From Dellaglioa algida DSM 15638 (lineage in GTDB: Bacteria; Bacillota; Bacilli; Lactobacillales; Lactobacillaceae), in contig NZ_AZDI01000001.1 in NCBI RefSeq assembly GCF_001434695.1, positions 269,198 through 333,197 on the forward strand: 64,000 nt of DNA. The letters run 5' to 3'. The notes below the pieces were generated by a model. It saw nothing but the letters and a program-made list of their open reading frames with translations. It did no database searches and was not told the origin of the DNA. Position 1 is the first letter of the stretch. Each line of letters begins with the position of its first letter. Both the position numbers and the translations under genes were made by a program. Of this stretch, positions 37,653 through 50,981 are shown piece after piece.

Positions 37653-38006
37653 TTAATATTCAGAATCTATTTTTTTAAGCAGTTGATCAATTTTGTCGCC
37701 ATATTGAACCGACTCATCTCTCACAAAAGCTAATTCTGGTGTTTTATAAATCGAGAGTCTTGATCCAAGTTCACCACGAATTAATCCAGAAGCTTTTTCT
37801 AAACCACGTTGTGTTTTTTGTGCATCTGATGCCATATTTGACAAAATACTGTAGTAAATTGTCGCCTGTTGCAAGTCACCAGTCACATTTACACCCGTAA
37901 TTGTAACACCTTCAACGCGAGGATCTCTCACGCGTTTTAAAAGAATGTCATTAACTTCTTTTTGGATTTCTTGTGATAAACGACCCACACGATAATGTTG
38001 TGTCAT
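37653..38006 (-). CDS. rbfA: Ribosome-binding factor A
   Basis: Cold-shock-associated 30S maturation factor binding near the 16S rRNA neck. The 117-residue KH-fold protein starts MTQHYRVGRLSQEIQKEVNDIL, followed by RVRDPRVEGVTITGVNVTGDLQQATIYYS in part, and RGELGSRLSIYKTPEL. It follows infB by 28 bases and is the last gene of the nusA-infB operon. Confidence 0.97.
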   Translation of the reverse strand: MTQHYRVGRLSQEIQKEVNDILLKRVRDPRVEGVTITGVNVTGDLQQATIYYSILSNMASDAQKTQRGLEKASGLIRGELGSRLSIYKTPELAFVRDESVQYGDKIDQLLKKIDSEY

Positions 38007-38034
38007 TGTATATCCTCCTAATAGTTGTTATGAA

Positions 38035-40353
38035 TTATTTAACTGGAACTTCTTCCATAACGTAGGCTTCAATTTGGTCGCCTTCTCTAATGTCATTGTA
38101 TTTTTCAATCATGACACCACATTCGAAACCTTGTTTAACGATCTTAACGTCATCTTTAAAGCGTTTCAAACTTGCTAATTTACCTTCGTAAATCACAATT
38201 CCGTCACGGATTAAACGAACGCCACTATCTCTTTCGATGTAACCTTCAGTGACATAAGCACCACCGATTGTTCCAACTTTTGTAACTTTGTATGTTTCAC
38301 GAATTTCAACTTGGCCCGTAATTTTTTCTTCATAAACGGGTTCAAGCATCCCTTTCATGGCAGTTTCAATTTCTTCAATCGCGTTATAAATAACACGATG
38401 TAAGCGAATATCCACTTCATCAGATTGTGCTTGAAGTTTAGCTTGAGGCGTTGGACGCACATTGAAACCAATGATGATAGCGTTACTTGCTTCTGCTAAG
38501 GTAACATCACTTTCAGTGATTGCACCAGCAGCTTGATGAATAATGTTAACGCGAACGCCTTCAACATCAATCTTCTTCAAACTACCTGCAAGAGCTTCAA
38601 CTGATCCCTGTACATCGGCTTTAATAATAACAGCAACTTCTTTTAATTCGCCTTCTTTAAGAGAATCAAACAAGTTATCAAGCGTTACATGAGTCACGTT
38701 TCCACGTTCCTTCGTTAAGGCACGTTTAGCACGTTCTTCACCAGCTGCGCGAGCCGTTTTTTCGTCATCGAAGACAACGAAACGATCGCCGGCACCCGGA
38801 ACATCATTCAAACCAGTAATTTCAACTGGTGTTGCAGGTTTAGCTTTATTGACTTGACGACCTTTATCATTTGTCATAGTACGAACACGTCCGAAACTAT
38901 TCCCAACAACAATTGGATCACCAACTTTTAAAGTTCCTTGTTGAACAAGTAATGAAGCAACCGTTCCACGGCCTTTATCAAGACGTGCTTCAATAACTGA
39001 ACCAATACCTTTTTGTTTTGGATTTGCTTTTAATTCAAGAACTTCAGCTTCAAGTAAAATCATTTCTAATAACTCATCAAGGTTGTCACCAGTCTTCGCT
39101 GAAATTTCAACGAAAATTGTGTCGCCACCCCAACTTTCAGGAATTAATTCATATTCAGCTAATTGTTCTGTAACATGGGCGGGATTTGCACCAGGTTTAT
39201 CAATCTTATTAACCGCAACAATAATTGGAACGTTTGCAGCTTTTGAATGATTAATTGCTTCGATTGTTTGAGGCATAACCCCATCATCAGCAGCAACAAC
39301 TAATACTGTAATATCAGTAATATCTGCACCACGGGCACGCATATTTGTAAATGCAGCATGTCCAGGTGTATCCAAGAAAGTAATCGTTTTGTTATCATGT
39401 TTTACTTGGTAAGCACCAATATGTTGCGTAATACCGCCGGCTTCACCGTCAGTAACATGAGTATGGCGTAATTTATCAAGTAAGGTTGTCTTACCGTGAT
39501 CAACATGTCCCATGATTGTAACAACTGGTGGTCTTGAAACAAGATTATCTTCATTTTTAACTTCAGCATCAAACAACTTGTCAATATCGGCAACATCAAC
39601 ATCAATTTTAGCTTCTGATTTGATTCCATATTCAGATGCTAAAATTTCAATTGTATCCGTATCAAGTGTTTGATTTTGGTTAACCATTACGCCCAGCATA
39701 AATAATTTTTTGATGATTTCTGCTGGTTCGCGATGAATCTTTTTAGCAATTTCTGCAACGTTTGTTGCTTCATTGTAAAATAAGATTTCTGGTAATGGTT
39801 TATCTTTTCTAGGTGATACTGGTGGTTTTGGCGTCGTTGAGCGACGGTTTTTCTTATTTCTGTTACGTTTGTTATAAGGATTATTCCCATAACGATTATT
39901 GTTATTAAATCTCGAACGTCCTTGCTGATTAGCGTTACCGTTATTAGCAGTTCTAGCACTTGATTGCGTACTATTTTGAGGACGACTTGCAGGTTTGTCA
40001 CTTGTTGCTTTAGTTGTTGCACTCGCCGTAGTAGTAGCTGGTTTAGCTGCTACCGGATTTGTTTTTTGAGCGGCAGGTTTACTGCTCGTTGTTTTTGAAA
40101 CAGGTTGTGCCGGTTTCTTAGCAGCTGGCTTATTCGTTGCAGCTTTGGGTGCAACCTTTGCAGCGGGTTTCTTTACGGCTGCAGGTTTAGCAGTCCCTTT
40201 TTTAAAGTTATCGCGGATTTGACGTTCTTCATTGTCACCAATAGTTGACATATGATTTTTAACATCAAATCCTTTTGTTGTTGCAAAATCGATAACATCT
40301 TTAGTATTCAAATCTAGCTCTTTAGCTAATTCATAAATTCTTTTTTTTCCCAT
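38035..40353 (-). CDS. infB: Translation initiation factor IF-2
   Basis: GTPase that recruits fMet-tRNA and joins subunits. The 772-residue protein has an N-terminal IF2_N domain ([20 protein letters not shown]), a low-complexity Ala/Pro/Lys then Asn/Arg-rich linker (about 55-180), a second IF2_N-like segment (about 190-240), the G domain with [20 protein letters not shown] and NKIDKPGA, and C-terminal beta-barrel and fMet-tRNA-binding domains. GGAG precedes the ATG. It follows the L7Ae-like gene by 15 bases. Confidence 0.98.
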   Translation of the reverse strand: MGKKRIYELAKELDLNTKDVIDFATTKGFDVKNHMSTIGDNEERQIRDNFKKGTAKPAAVKKPAAKVAPKAATNKPAAKKPAQPVSKTTSSKPAAQKTNPVAAKPATTTASATTKATSDKPASRPQNSTQSSARTANNGNANQQGRSRFNNNNRYGNNPYNKRNRNKKNRRSTTPKPPVSPRKDKPLPEILFYNEATNVAEIAKKIHREPAEIIKKLFMLGVMVNQNQTLDTDTIEILASEYGIKSEAKIDVDVADIDKLFDAEVKNEDNLVSRPPVVTIMGHVDHGKTTLLDKLRHTHVTDGEAGGITQHIGAYQVKHDNKTITFLDTPGHAAFTNMRARGADITDITVLVVAADDGVMPQTIEAINHSKAANVPIIVAVNKIDKPGANPAHVTEQLAEYELIPESWGGDTIFVEISAKTGDNLDELLEMILLEAEVLELKANPKQKGIGSVIEARLDKGRGTVASLLVQQGTLKVGDPIVVGNSFGRVRTMTNDKGRQVNKAKPATPVEITGLNDVPGAGDRFVVFDDEKTARAAGEERAKRALTKERGNVTHVTLDNLFDSLKEGELKEVAVIIKADVQGSVEALAGSLKKIDVEGVRVNIIHQAAGAITESDVTLAEASNAIIIGFNVRPTPQAKLQAQSDEVDIRLHRVIYNAIEEIETAMKGMLEPVYEEKITGQVEIRETYKVTKVGTIGGAYVTEGYIERDSGVRLIRDGIVIYEGKLASLKRFKDDVKIVKQGFECGVMIEKYNDIREGDQIEAYVMEEVPVK

Positions 40354-40368
40354 ATTTGCATGCTCCTT

Positions 40369-40674
40369 CTATATATCCATTAAGTCACACATCCTTCTGC
40401 TAAAACCCTTATCGGTAATAGCATAAACCGTGCGCTGTTGTCCAACGGCTTCGCTTAAAATGGCTTTTGAAAAGCCAACATATAATTTCACATTATAACT
40501 GTTACACTTATCTGTTACTTTTTTTAAAGTCGCTTGTCCACAATCTTCAGAGAGAATAACCAATTTCGCTTTATTCTTTCTGACAGCATTTAACACTAAT
40601 CCTTCACCAGTCACTAACATTCCTGCGCGTCTGGTCAAACCTAGCATTTGTAAGAATTTTTGACTATTTTCCAT
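40369..40674 (-). CDS. L7Ae-family ribosomal/RNA-binding protein (YlxQ-like)
   Basis: A 101-residue protein of the L7Ae/L30e fold that may bind kink-turn RNA. It has the family patterns LGLTRRAGMLVTGEG, KAKLVILSEDCGQATLKKV and VYAITDKGFSRRM. Its ATG overlaps the ylxR 3' end by 11 bases, and infB follows, the conserved nusA-ylxR-ylxQ-infB order. The exact role is not established from sequence. Confidence 0.9.
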   Translation of the reverse strand: MENSQKFLQMLGLTRRAGMLVTGEGLVLNAVRKNKAKLVILSEDCGQATLKKVTDKCNSYNVKLYVGFSKAILSEAVGQQRTVYAITDKGFSRRMCDLMDI

Positions 40675-40963
40675 CTTTAAACAATTCTCGTCTAGCTACC
40701 TGATGATCAACGTATTCAACAAGTTCTTCATAAAATGAATCGTCAATTTTGATACCAAACGCTTTATTAAACGTTCTTTCTTTTTGTGCCTTCTTAGCCA
40801 CGTCTACATCAAGAAAAATATAAGCGCCACGGCCTGGCTTTTTACCAGTTGGATCCAAAGATACTTCATTTTCTTTATTTTTCACAACACGAACAAGCTC
40901 TTTTTTGGGTTTCATTTCACCCGTAACGATATCTTTCCGCATTGGAATTTTACGATTAATCAT
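40664..40963 (-). CDS. ylxR: YlxR family RNA-binding protein (RnpM)
   Basis: Small basic protein of the nusA-infB operon; the B. subtilis homologue has been linked to RNase P and renamed RnpM. The 99-residue product carries the family core RKIPMRKDIVTGEMKPKKELVRVV in part and DPTGKKPGRGAYI. The ATG at 40963 is nine bases from GGAGG; an in-frame start at 40984 lacks a binding site. Confidence 0.92.
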   Translation of the reverse strand: MINRKIPMRKDIVTGEMKPKKELVRVVKNKENEVSLDPTGKKPGRGAYIFLDVDVAKKAQKERTFNKAFGIKIDDSFYEELVEYVDHQVARRELFKDGK

Positions 40964-41006
40964 TTTAATTTGCCTCCAAATCAATTACCGATCAATTTTG
41001 GTCGGC

Positions 41007-42083
41007 TTATTCGTTTGTTTCAGAAACTGATTTTTCTTTACTACTATTAACCATATCAGATTCAGATTTAATATCAATTTTAAATGTTGTTAATTTTGCG
41101 GCTAATCGTGCATTTTGACCTTTTTTACCAATTGCCAATGATAATTGATGATCTGGTACCACAACTGTACATGCATGATCGTTTTCTGGATTGAAAATGA
41201 CATCAACGACTTCTGCGGGGTTTAATGCATTCGCAATGTATTTTGCGGGATCTTCATTCCATTCCACAATATCCATATTTTCGCCTTTTAATTCGTTAAC
41301 AATTGTTTGGACGCGTTGACCCTTAGGACCAACACAAGTACCAACAGCGTCAATATCTGGGTTGTTTGAACGAACAGCAACCTTAGCACGATCGCCAGCT
41401 TCACGTGCAATTGAAACAATTTCAACTGTTCCATCATAAATTTCAGGAACTTCTTGTTCAAATAATCGTTTTAATAAATCAGGATGTGAACGGCTAACAA
41501 AAACTTGAGGTCCCTTAGCAGCATTCTCAACTTTTGTAATATAAACTTTTATACGATCATGCGGATTAAAGCTTTCGCCAGGAATTTGGTCGATTTTAGC
41601 CAATACGGCTTCCACCTTACCTAAATTCACATAAATATAGCGATTATCATGGCGTTCTACCTCACCACTAACAATTTCATTTTCGTATTGAATATATTGG
41701 TCGTAAACAATACTGCGTTCCGCTTCACGTACACGTTGCATAATAACTTGTTTAGCCGTTTGTGCGGCAATTCGACCGAAATCTTTAGGCGTTACTTCAA
41801 AGCGGATTGAATCTCCAACTTCATAGGCTTTATTGATATCTAAAGCATCCGTCAAACTAACTTCAAGACGTGAATCAAAAACTTCTTCAACAACTTCTTT
41901 AACGGCATAAACTGAAATATTGCCTTTTTTTGAATCAAACTCGACTTCAACATTTTGTGCTTGATTATAATGACGTTTGTATGCTGAAACAAGTGCTGCC
42001 TCAATAGCGTCAATAATTACTTCTTTTTTGATACCCTTTTCTTCTTCTAGCACTGTTAGTGCGCTTAATAATTCTTTACTCAT
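41007..42083 (-). CDS. nusA: Transcription termination/antitermination factor NusA
   Basis: RNA polymerase-associated factor controlling pausing and termination. The 358-residue protein has an N-terminal polymerase-binding domain (about 1-125), an S1 domain (about 135-200), and two KH domains (about 200-345) with VGPKGQRVQ and AIGKKGQNARLA. It lacks the C-terminal acidic repeats of proteobacterial NusA, as is normal for Firmicutes. It lies between rimP and ylxR. A terminator-like hairpin in the operon leader may allow NusA to control its own level. Confidence 0.97.
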   Translation of the reverse strand: MSKELLSALTVLEEEKGIKKEVIIDAIEAALVSAYKRHYNQAQNVEVEFDSKKGNISVYAVKEVVEEVFDSRLEVSLTDALDINKAYEVGDSIRFEVTPKDFGRIAAQTAKQVIMQRVREAERSIVYDQYIQYENEIVSGEVERHDNRYIYVNLGKVEAVLAKIDQIPGESFNPHDRIKVYITKVENAAKGPQVFVSRSHPDLLKRLFEQEVPEIYDGTVEIVSIAREAGDRAKVAVRSNNPDIDAVGTCVGPKGQRVQTIVNELKGENMDIVEWNEDPAKYIANALNPAEVVDVIFNPENDHACTVVVPDHQLSLAIGKKGQNARLAAKLTTFKIDIKSESDMVNSSKEKSVSETNE

Positions 42084-42112
42084 CTTTAGTTTACTCCTTT
42101 ATAAAAAAATGT

Positions 42113-42586
42113 TTAAAATTTAATAGCTAGACGTGCTTTAGCTATCTTTTGACGAGGAATAACAATTGTTCGCTTACGCGTTTTATCCATGTAATCAATT
42201 GTTAATTCATCCGTTGTTAAATTAGTCAATGTTCCCTGAAAAATCTTGGCATTATTCATTGGCTCATATAACGATACGTTAACATATTGATTCACGGCTC
42301 TTTCAAAATCTTTTTCTTTTTTCAAAGGTCTTTCAGCACCAGGTGATGAAACCTCTAAAAAGTATGCTTGTGGGATTGGATCCGGATTAATCTCATCTAA
42401 TTTTTCGCTTAAAACATCGCTGACAGCGACACATTCTTCAATTTTAATGCCTTCAGGCTTATCAATGTAAACTCTTAAAAACCAACTTGGGCCTTCTTTA
42501 ACGAATTCAATGTCAACCAATTCAATATTTTGTTCATCGACAATTGGTTGAACTAGCTCTGTGACAGTCTCTATAACAGTACTCAC
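42113..42586 (-). CDS. rimP: Ribosome maturation factor RimP
   Basis: Needed for 30S assembly. The 157-residue protein shows [20 protein letters not shown], the [10 protein letters not shown] segment, and [12 protein letters not shown], then an SH3-like C-terminal half. Translation begins at GTG (42586-42584), seven bases after GGAGG. It is the first gene of the rimP-nusA-ylxR-L7Ae-infB-rbfA operon. Confidence 0.96.
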   Translation of the reverse strand: MSTVIETVTELVQPIVDEQNIELVDIEFVKEGPSWFLRVYIDKPEGIKIEECVAVSDVLSEKLDEINPDPIPQAYFLEVSSPGAERPLKKEKDFERAVNQYVNVSLYEPMNNAKIFQGTLTNLTTDELTIDYMDKTRKRTIVIPRQKIAKARLAIKF

Positions 42587-42610
42587 ACGGTACCCTCCTT
42601 ACATTTTTCC

Positions 42611-42640
42611 AATAAAAAGAGTGAGCATCGCTGCTCACTC
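42611..42640 (-). terminator. Terminator/attenuator in the rimP-nusA-infB leader
   Basis: Nine-base perfect GC-containing arms 42619-42627 and 42632-42640 with a four-base loop, then TTTTTATT on the minus strand. It lies after polC, but also downstream of the good promoter at 42667-42695 and upstream of rimP, so it would act inside the operon leader. Confidence 0.88.
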
Positions 42641-42666
42641 AAACAAGATATCAAAATACTTTCTTT

Positions 42667-42695
42667 AATATAGCATAATTTTCTGAAAACATCAA
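42667..42695 (-). promoter_or_regulatory. Promoter of the rimP-nusA-infB operon
   Basis: Minus-strand TTGATG (42695-42690), 17-base spacer ending in TGC (extended -10), TATATT (42672-42667). Predicted start near 42660, giving a leader of about 75 bases that contains a terminator-like hairpin. Confidence 0.78.
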
Positions 42696-42725
42696 CAAAC
42701 TGCCTAGTTATCACTTTTTCAATTT

Positions 42726-45700
42726 TCAGAAAAACGCTTCATCAAAAATTGATAATTGATTTTCATCAGGCAATGCCTTTAAAACATTATTTTCAGTCAT
42801 ATACTCAATTAAAGACTTAGAAACCTTACCACGCTTAGCTAAATCTTCTTTAGATAAAAATGGACGTTCTTCACGAGCAGCAATAATTTGTTTGGCAACG
42901 TTATTACCAAGGCCCGGTACAGCTCTAAATGGCGCAATTAATTTATTACCATCGATTAACCAGTTCGAATCATCTGATTTATCTAAGTCAATCATCCCAA
43001 ATTCAAATCCACGTTCGAGCATTTCATTACCTAATTCAAGGACGGTCAACAAGTTTTTTTCTTTTGTCGATGCGTCCATTCCCTTATCAGTAATTTCTTT
43101 CATAGATTTTTTCACAGCTTCTTTGCCATGCGACATAGCAACTAAGTCAAAATCATCTGCCCTAACACTAAAGTAAGCACAATAATATAACATTGGAAAA
43201 TAAACCTTATAATAGGCAATCCGTAATGCCATCAAAATATAGGCAGCCGCATGCGCTTTAGGGAACATATACTTAATTTTCAAACAGGCGCCAATGTACC
43301 AATTAGGAATTTTTGCTTCTTTCATCTCGGCCTGATAATCATCAGAAATACCCTTGCCTTTTCGAACCCCTTCCATGATATTGAACGCACTACCGGCTTC
43401 CATTCCCATGTGAATAAGGCCCATCATAATATCATCACGACAACCAATAACTTCTGACATCGTAATTGTTCCATCTGATATCAGTTCTTCGGCATTACCT
43501 AACCAAACATCCGTTCCATGTGATAAACCAGATATTTTTAATAGCTCGGCAAAGGTTTTTGGTTTCGTTTCTTCAAGCATTCCACGCACAAATCGCGTTC
43601 CAAATTCTGGAATACCTAATGTTCCCGTTTTAGAGAATATCTCGTCACTAGTTACCCCAAGTACTTCAGGCCCTTGGAATATCTGCATAACACCTTTATC
43701 GTCGGTAGGAATCGTTTTAGGGTCAACCCCCGATAAATCTTGCAGCATTCTAATCATGGTTGGATCATCATGACCAAGAATATCTAATTTCAAGATATTA
43801 TCATGAATCGAATGAAAATCAAAATGAGTTGTTTTCCATTCCGAAGTTGCATCATCCGCCGGGTATTGAATGGGGGAAAAATCATAGACATCCATATAGT
43901 TCGGTACAACTAAGATACCACCAGGATGTTGACCGGTCGTCCGTTTAACGCCGGTTGATCCCTTAGCTAGCCGATCTATTTCTGCATTTCTAAATGTGGC
44001 CCCAGTATCACGTTCATACCCTTTGACATACCCGTAAGCTGTCTTATCAGCAACAGTTCCAATTGTTCCAGCTCGGAAAACGTAATCCTCGCCAAATAGT
44101 ACTTTTGTATAATTATGCGCAATAGCTTGATAATCACCTGAGAAGTTCAAATCAATATCGGGAACTTTATCTCCATAAAATCCAAGGAAAGTTTCAAATG
44201 GAATATCATGCCCATCTTTATCTAAAGGCGTGTCACACTTAGGACAATTTTGATCCGGTAAATCAAACCCAGATCCGAATTCACCTTTTTCATAAAAGTG
44301 TGAATATTTACACTTTGGACAGCGGTAATGTGGAGGTAATGGATTTATTTCAGTTATCCCTGTCATTGTTGCAACAAAACTTGACCCAACTGACCCACGA
44401 GAACCTACCAAATAACCATCTTTATTGGATTTATGAACTAATTTTTGTGAAATTAGATAAATAACTGAAAATTCATTATCGATAATACTAGTTAATTCCT
44501 TATCAATTCGTTTAACAACTGTCTCAGGCAGTTCTTCACCATAAAGTTCATGGGCACGATTGTAAGTTAGTTGTTTGATTTCTTCTTCAGAACCGTCAAT
44601 CTTTGGTGCATATAATCGGTCTTTTACTGGTGAAATATCATCGTCAATCAAATCGGCGATTAAATTTGTATTAGTAACCACAATTTCTTTTGCAACATCT
44701 GCACCCAGGAAGTTAAGTCCTTCTAACATTTCGCCCGTTGTTCTGAAATGTGCATCCGGTAGAATAGAACGGTTTAACGGATTGGCACCACCCATTGAAT
44801 TAACAAGAATTTTACGATAAATGCTATCTTCGGGATTAAGATAATGGACATCTCCTGTTGCAACAACGGGTTTATCCATTTCATGTCCTAAATCAACAAT
44901 ATTTTGTAAAATTTCTTCCAGATTCTGATTATCTTTAATGAGCTCTTGATGTATCAATGGTTCGTATAAAGGTTTAGGCTGAATTTCTAAATAATCGTAA
45001 AATTTCGCCTTCTCTTTAGCTTCTTCCATTCCTTTTTGCATCATTGCCGTGAATACTTCACCGGAATCACAAGCGGATCCGACGATAATCCCCTCACGAT
45101 ATTTATTCAACTCACTTCGAGGAATACGTGGCATCCGGTAGAAATAATCAATCATAGAGGTTGAAACCAATTTAAACATATTTTTGAGACCTTCTTGAGT
45201 CGTTGCAAGTAGCGTAACGTGAAAAGGTCGTGCTTGTTTATAAGCATCGTGCTCACCCATATGGTCATTCAATTGAATATGTGATTGGATATCAAATCGT
45301 TCTCTGGCATCTTTGAGGAATAGGTGACACAAAAGACCAGTTGTCTCAGCATCATATATGGCCCGATGATGATGTTCCAAATTAACGTTGAATTTTTTAG
45401 CAAGCGTATTCAATCTAAATCCTTTAAGTTCAGGATGTAAAAATCTTGCTAACGTTAACGTATCGATAATAGGGTTTTGCATTGGTTCCATACCATGGCG
45501 CTCGTAACCAGTATTCATAAAGCCAATATCAAAGCTTGCATTATGAGCAACTAAAATACTGTCTTCTGAGAATTCTCTAAATAATTTAAAAACTTCCTCT
45601 TCAGACTTAGATCCATGAACCATTTCATCTGTAATTGATGTTAAGTTAGTCGTCGTTTCCGATAAATGATGACCTGGATCAATAAATTCATCAAATTCTT

Positions 45701-47069
45701 CAATCACATTACCTTTACTCATTTTAACCGCGGCCAATTCGATAACTTTATCAAATCGCGCAGATAAACCAGTTGTTTCCGTATCAAAGGTTACATATGT
45801 TGCCTCTTCTAAATTGATGTCTTTATCATTAAATGCGATAGGAATTCCGTCATCAACGACATTTGCCTCAACACCATATAAAATTTTAACATTATTTTTC
45901 TTTCCTGCCGCATGTGCCTCGGGAAATCCTTGTAATCCAGAATGATCGGTAATTGCAATGGCTTTTTGTCCCCATTTACTGGCCTGTTTGACGTAGTCCG
46001 TAATTGAATTTGTTGCATCCATTTGACTCATGTTTGAGTGTAAATGTAATTCAACACGACGTTCATCATCCGGCGCAGTTTCTTGACGACTTTGATGGTC
46101 AACTTGGTTAATATCGTAGGCGTTCACAACCAAATCTCGCATAAAGTTATCTTCTTGAACAGCACCCCGAACTCTGACCCATTCTTTTTCTTGGATAGCC
46201 GCGAACATTGCTTCGTCCTGTTCATCGCGAGAGAATTTTTTTACGGTCATAGACGAACTATAATCTGTCATTTTGATAATCATTAATTGTCGTTCAGATT
46301 TAAGTGTTCGAATTTCTTTAGAGAAAATATACCCTTCAATAATAACCGAACGTTCTTCTTCAACAATTTCTACCATGCGTTTTGCGGGCTCTTTTGTACT
46401 AATTTTTTTACCCATTTGAACTGGTCCATTAATGATTGTTTGAGAATCAACTTTTTTCTTTTCATTTTGTTTTTGAATTGTTTCAGTTGCCTTCTGCATC
46501 ATAATGACATCTTGTGCTTCTTTTCGTTGTTTAATCTCTTCAATTTTTTCTTGGGATTTTGATTCATCCAATAACGTATTAATACTCATCTGTGGAAATC
46601 CAATCATTTGGTAGGCCAATTCAATTGGTCCTAATGCTTGACTAGTTAAGAACGTTTTAACAATCTCATTCTCTGCCATTAGCATAACGCGATTATCATC
46701 GAGGTAAGGCACATTGCCTTGGAAAAGTTCTTGAACCAAAGAAGAATTAGCATCACTATTTTGAACGGCCCATGCCCAATAATCGCCAAGAAGCTGGTTA
46801 GTCACTTGAGGCCGGTCAACTTTCATGGTTACTTTTGTTTTTGCAATATCTTTAAACGTAACCGCGATTTTATTTACCAAATCGTTAAATAACGCGAATG
46901 GTAATATATCAGGTGTCATTAATTGAAATTCCCACTGCTTTGATTTCTCATGAACGGTTACCGTTGCAATTTCAATTGAACTGAGGATTTCATCATCATA
47001 TTGGTTAGTCGTCTTAAAATTAATTTGTTCTAACAACTTATTAAATAGTTCTTTATGATTAAGCGCCAA
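42726..47069 (-). CDS. polC: DNA polymerase III alpha subunit, PolC type
   Basis: Replicative polymerase of low-G+C Gram-positives with built-in proofreading. The 1447-residue protein has an N-terminal domain and OB fold (about 1-335), a PHP domain ([14 protein letters not shown] near 340) split by the 3'-5' exonuclease (TFDTETTGL near 430), a zinc motif (CPKCKYSHF and CPKCDTPL near 925-960), and the polymerase core with [13 protein letters not shown] and [10 protein letters not shown]. It begins at TTG (47069-47067), eight bases after GGAG. It follows proS, the usual uppS-cdsA-rseP-proS-polC order. Confidence 0.97.
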   Translation of the reverse strand: MALNHKELFNKLLEQINFKTTNQYDDEILSSIEIATVTVHEKSKQWEFQLMTPDILPFALFNDLVNKIAVTFKDIAKTKVTMKVDRPQVTNQLLGDYWAWAVQNSDANSSLVQELFQGNVPYLDDNRVMLMAENEIVKTFLTSQALGPIELAYQMIGFPQMSINTLLDESKSQEKIEEIKQRKEAQDVIMMQKATETIQKQNEKKKVDSQTIINGPVQMGKKISTKEPAKRMVEIVEEERSVIIEGYIFSKEIRTLKSERQLMIIKMTDYSSSMTVKKFSRDEQDEAMFAAIQEKEWVRVRGAVQEDNFMRDLVVNAYDINQVDHQSRQETAPDDERRVELHLHSNMSQMDATNSITDYVKQASKWGQKAIAITDHSGLQGFPEAHAAGKKNNVKILYGVEANVVDDGIPIAFNDKDINLEEATYVTFDTETTGLSARFDKVIELAAVKMSKGNVIEEFDEFIDPGHHLSETTTNLTSITDEMVHGSKSEEEVFKLFREFSEDSILVAHNASFDIGFMNTGYERHGMEPMQNPIIDTLTLARFLHPELKGFRLNTLAKKFNVNLEHHHRAIYDAETTGLLCHLFLKDARERFDIQSHIQLNDHMGEHDAYKQARPFHVTLLATTQEGLKNMFKLVSTSMIDYFYRMPRIPRSELNKYREGIIVGSACDSGEVFTAMMQKGMEEAKEKAKFYDYLEIQPKPLYEPLIHQELIKDNQNLEEILQNIVDLGHEMDKPVVATGDVHYLNPEDSIYRKILVNSMGGANPLNRSILPDAHFRTTGEMLEGLNFLGADVAKEIVVTNTNLIADLIDDDISPVKDRLYAPKIDGSEEEIKQLTYNRAHELYGEELPETVVKRIDKELTSIIDNEFSVIYLISQKLVHKSNKDGYLVGSRGSVGSSFVATMTGITEINPLPPHYRCPKCKYSHFYEKGEFGSGFDLPDQNCPKCDTPLDKDGHDIPFETFLGFYGDKVPDIDLNFSGDYQAIAHNYTKVLFGEDYVFRAGTIGTVADKTAYGYVKGYERDTGATFRNAEIDRLAKGSTGVKRTTGQHPGGILVVPNYMDVYDFSPIQYPADDATSEWKTTHFDFHSIHDNILKLDILGHDDPTMIRMLQDLSGVDPKTIPTDDKGVMQIFQGPEVLGVTSDEIFSKTGTLGIPEFGTRFVRGMLEETKPKTFAELLKISGLSHGTDVWLGNAEELISDGTITMSEVIGCRDDIMMGLIHMGMEAGSAFNIMEGVRKGKGISDDYQAEMKEAKIPNWYIGACLKIKYMFPKAHAAAYILMALRIAYYKVYFPMLYYCAYFSVRADDFDLVAMSHGKEAVKKSMKEITDKGMDASTKEKNLLTVLELGNEMLERGFEFGMIDLDKSDDSNWLIDGNKLIAPFRAVPGLGNNVAKQIIAAREERPFLSKEDLAKRGKVSKSLIEYMTENNVLKALPDENQLSIFDEAFF

Positions 47070-47092
47070 ATTATTTGCTCCTTTTCTAAAAA

Positions 47093-47137
47093 TGAAAAAG
47101 AGACTGAGTCAAAATTATATTTTGAACTCAATCCTCT
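47093..47137 (-). terminator. Terminator downstream of proS
   Basis: Arms 47099-47115 and 47119-47137 pair over most of their length with small mismatches, followed by five T residues on the minus strand. polC would need read-through or its own promoter. Confidence 0.78.
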
Positions 47138-47141
47138 TCAA

Positions 47142-48863
<1,722 letters not shown>

Positions 48864-48880
48864 TTATTCTCCTTTTTCTT

Positions 48881-50152
48881 TTAAAAGAAATAACGTTGAA
48901 TATCGTTCCACGTTACTAGTATCATTAAAATCATTAAAAATGCGAACCCAATTAACGTGATCATACCTTCTTTTTCAGGTGAAATAGGTTTACCACGGAT
49001 ACCTTCAATAATATTTAAGACTAACTTACCACCATCCAACGCAGGAATTGGTAATAAATTCACAATTCCTAAGTTAATTGATAAGAACGCAAGCAATGAA
49101 ATAACACTCGTTAATCCATAACTTGCCGCATTTGATGTTACAGCATAAATGGCAACTGGTCCACCAAAATCATTCAGGCTCACGCCCTTCGTAAACATGC
49201 CTATCAATACGGCGATAATACTTGAAACAACAGCCCATGATTGCGTAAAACCATAAGTAATTTTATTGACAAATGAGCGATTCAACTTAACCGTAATACC
49301 AATTTTACCAGTCTTAGTCGAATCATTCTTACTTGCTTCAGGCGTAATCATGATTTTTTGAGTTGTATCATTTCTGACAACCTCTAAAGCTATTTTCTTA
49401 TTCGGTTGTGCACTGATTGCCGTGGTTAATTCTGTCCAATTTGACGTTTTCTTACCAGCGACTGACACAATTTTGTCATCAGCTTTTAGACCCGCTTTTT
49501 GCGCAACAGAGTTTTCTTGAACTGTTCCAATTTGGTTTAAATCAGTTGCAACGCCACCTTGCATGAAGGCTAATAAGATAAAGGCAACAATAGCCAATAA
49601 GAAATTATTCATTGGGCCGGCAAAATTAGTTAAAATTCGATTCCAAAGCGTAGCAGATTGAAATTGAACATCTTCAGGGGCAATCTGAATCTCTGTCCCA
49701 TCTTTTTCTATAATCAATGCGTCATGATCAACATTGTATTTTTTTATTTCATCTTCATTACCATTTTCATACCCCGAAATCCAGAGATTTTTTTGTAAAT
49801 CGCTATCAAGATACTCAATTGGGATACCATTATATAATGTTGTTTTTTTACTTGTGTTAATTTTTATAACCTTATTATGTTCGTCCAGTATCAAACTCAT
49901 CGGCATACCGGGTTTTAAATCTTCATCTTCATCATCGGCAATGCCTGCCATTCGGACATAACCACCAAGAGGTAAAATTCTTAACGTATATGTCGTGCTA
50001 CCTCGATGAAATGAAAGTAGTTTTGGTCCCATACCAATCGAAAATTCACGAACTAAAATTCCAGCACGTTTTGCAAAATAGTAATGACCAAATTCATGAA
50101 TCACAACTAAAATTCCAAAAACGATAATAAATGTAATAATCGTTTTAATCAT
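48881..50152 (-). CDS. rseP: Site-2 intramembrane zinc metalloprotease RseP/RasP
   Basis: Membrane-embedded protease of regulated intramembrane proteolysis. The 423-residue protein has an N-terminal helix with the HEFGHYYFAKRAG zinc motif (residues 19-31), a PDZ domain (about 205-285, AQKAGLKADDKIVSV), and C-terminal helices with the second active-site motif LLPIPALDGGKL near 374. A hydrophilic insertion lies at about 75-160. It follows cdsA by 24 bases. Confidence 0.96.
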   Translation of the reverse strand: MIKTIITFIIVFGILVVIHEFGHYYFAKRAGILVREFSIGMGPKLLSFHRGSTTYTLRILPLGGYVRMAGIADDEDEDLKPGMPMSLILDEHNKVIKINTSKKTTLYNGIPIEYLDSDLQKNLWISGYENGNEDEIKKYNVDHDALIIEKDGTEIQIAPEDVQFQSATLWNRILTNFAGPMNNFLLAIVAFILLAFMQGGVATDLNQIGTVQENSVAQKAGLKADDKIVSVAGKKTSNWTELTTAISAQPNKKIALEVVRNDTTQKIMITPEASKNDSTKTGKIGITVKLNRSFVNKITYGFTQSWAVVSSIIAVLIGMFTKGVSLNDFGGPVAIYAVTSNAASYGLTSVISLLAFLSINLGIVNLLPIPALDGGKLVLNIIEGIRGKPISPEKEGMITLIGFAFLMILMILVTWNDIQRYFF

Positions 50153-50176
50153 GTGAATCCTCCCCCTTTTAGTTTG

Positions 50177-50971
50177 TTACATTAAACCAAATAAGTGCAT
50201 AATTGGCCAAACAAAAATTAAACTATCAAATCTGTCTAAAATACCACCATGACCAGGTAAAATACGGCCAGAGTCTTTAACACCATAAAAACGCTTGAAT
50301 GCAGATTCAACTAAATCTCCACATTGACCAAACACCGAAAGAATCAATGTAATTAAGATCATAATTGGAAATGAATGATTCTGTGGGAAGAAGTAGACAA
50401 AAACACTTCCTAACAACGTTGCCATCAGCGTTCCGCCAATTGATCCTTCCCATGTCTTATTTGGGCTAATATGCGGTGCCAATTTATTTTTACCAAACTT
50501 ACGACCAAATAGGTAGGCACCTGTATCCGTTGTCCAAATGACAATTAAAATGTATGCCAATGTCATTAATCCATCAAAGTTATCACCTCTGGCTGCAATG
50601 AAATAATGAAATCCCATTCCAACATATAATGAGCTTAAAACAAATACGCCAGCATCATCAAATGAAAAACGGTTCTTTGATGCAACCATGTACATTAATA
50701 ACAGCGCAGCGAGAAAGTAAAATACATTTACGGATGAAATATTACCTGGTAAAAACGCAAACCACTTATTTGGTGCAATGACAGTTAATGTCATCAAAAG
50801 TCCTAATGTTGCTTCAGGTGAGACTAATAATTTTTTCTTCATTACAAATACTTCTGAAATACCAATACACCCTAAAATTAACGCAAAAATTTGTAAAGGT
50901 AATCCACCGATAATAACTAGTGGTATAAAAACACAGAGTGCCACGATTGCTGTAATTACGCGCTGTCTCAT
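50177..50971 (-). CDS. cdsA: Phosphatidate cytidylyltransferase
   Basis: Makes CDP-diacylglycerol from phosphatidate and CTP, the branch point of phospholipid synthesis. The 264-residue protein has seven to eight transmembrane helices and the CDP-DAG synthase signature SAFKRFYGVKDSGRILPGHGG with the DRFDSL end, near residues 220-250. It starts ten bases after uppS. Confidence 0.96.
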   Translation of the reverse strand: MRQRVITAIVALCVFIPLVIIGGLPLQIFALILGCIGISEVFVMKKKLLVSPEATLGLLMTLTVIAPNKWFAFLPGNISSVNVFYFLAALLLMYMVASKNRFSFDDAGVFVLSSLYVGMGFHYFIAARGDNFDGLMTLAYILIVIWTTDTGAYLFGRKFGKNKLAPHISPNKTWEGSIGGTLMATLLGSVFVYFFPQNHSFPIMILITLILSVFGQCGDLVESAFKRFYGVKDSGRILPGHGGILDRFDSLIFVWPIMHLFGLM

Positions 50972-50981
50972 AAAAATTCTC

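Noticed and set aside
38035..40353. Low-complexity Ala/Pro/Lys and Asn/Arg stretch in infB considered as a repeat or insertion
   Set aside because: Such linkers between the N-terminal domain and G domain are normal in IF-2 of lactobacilli.
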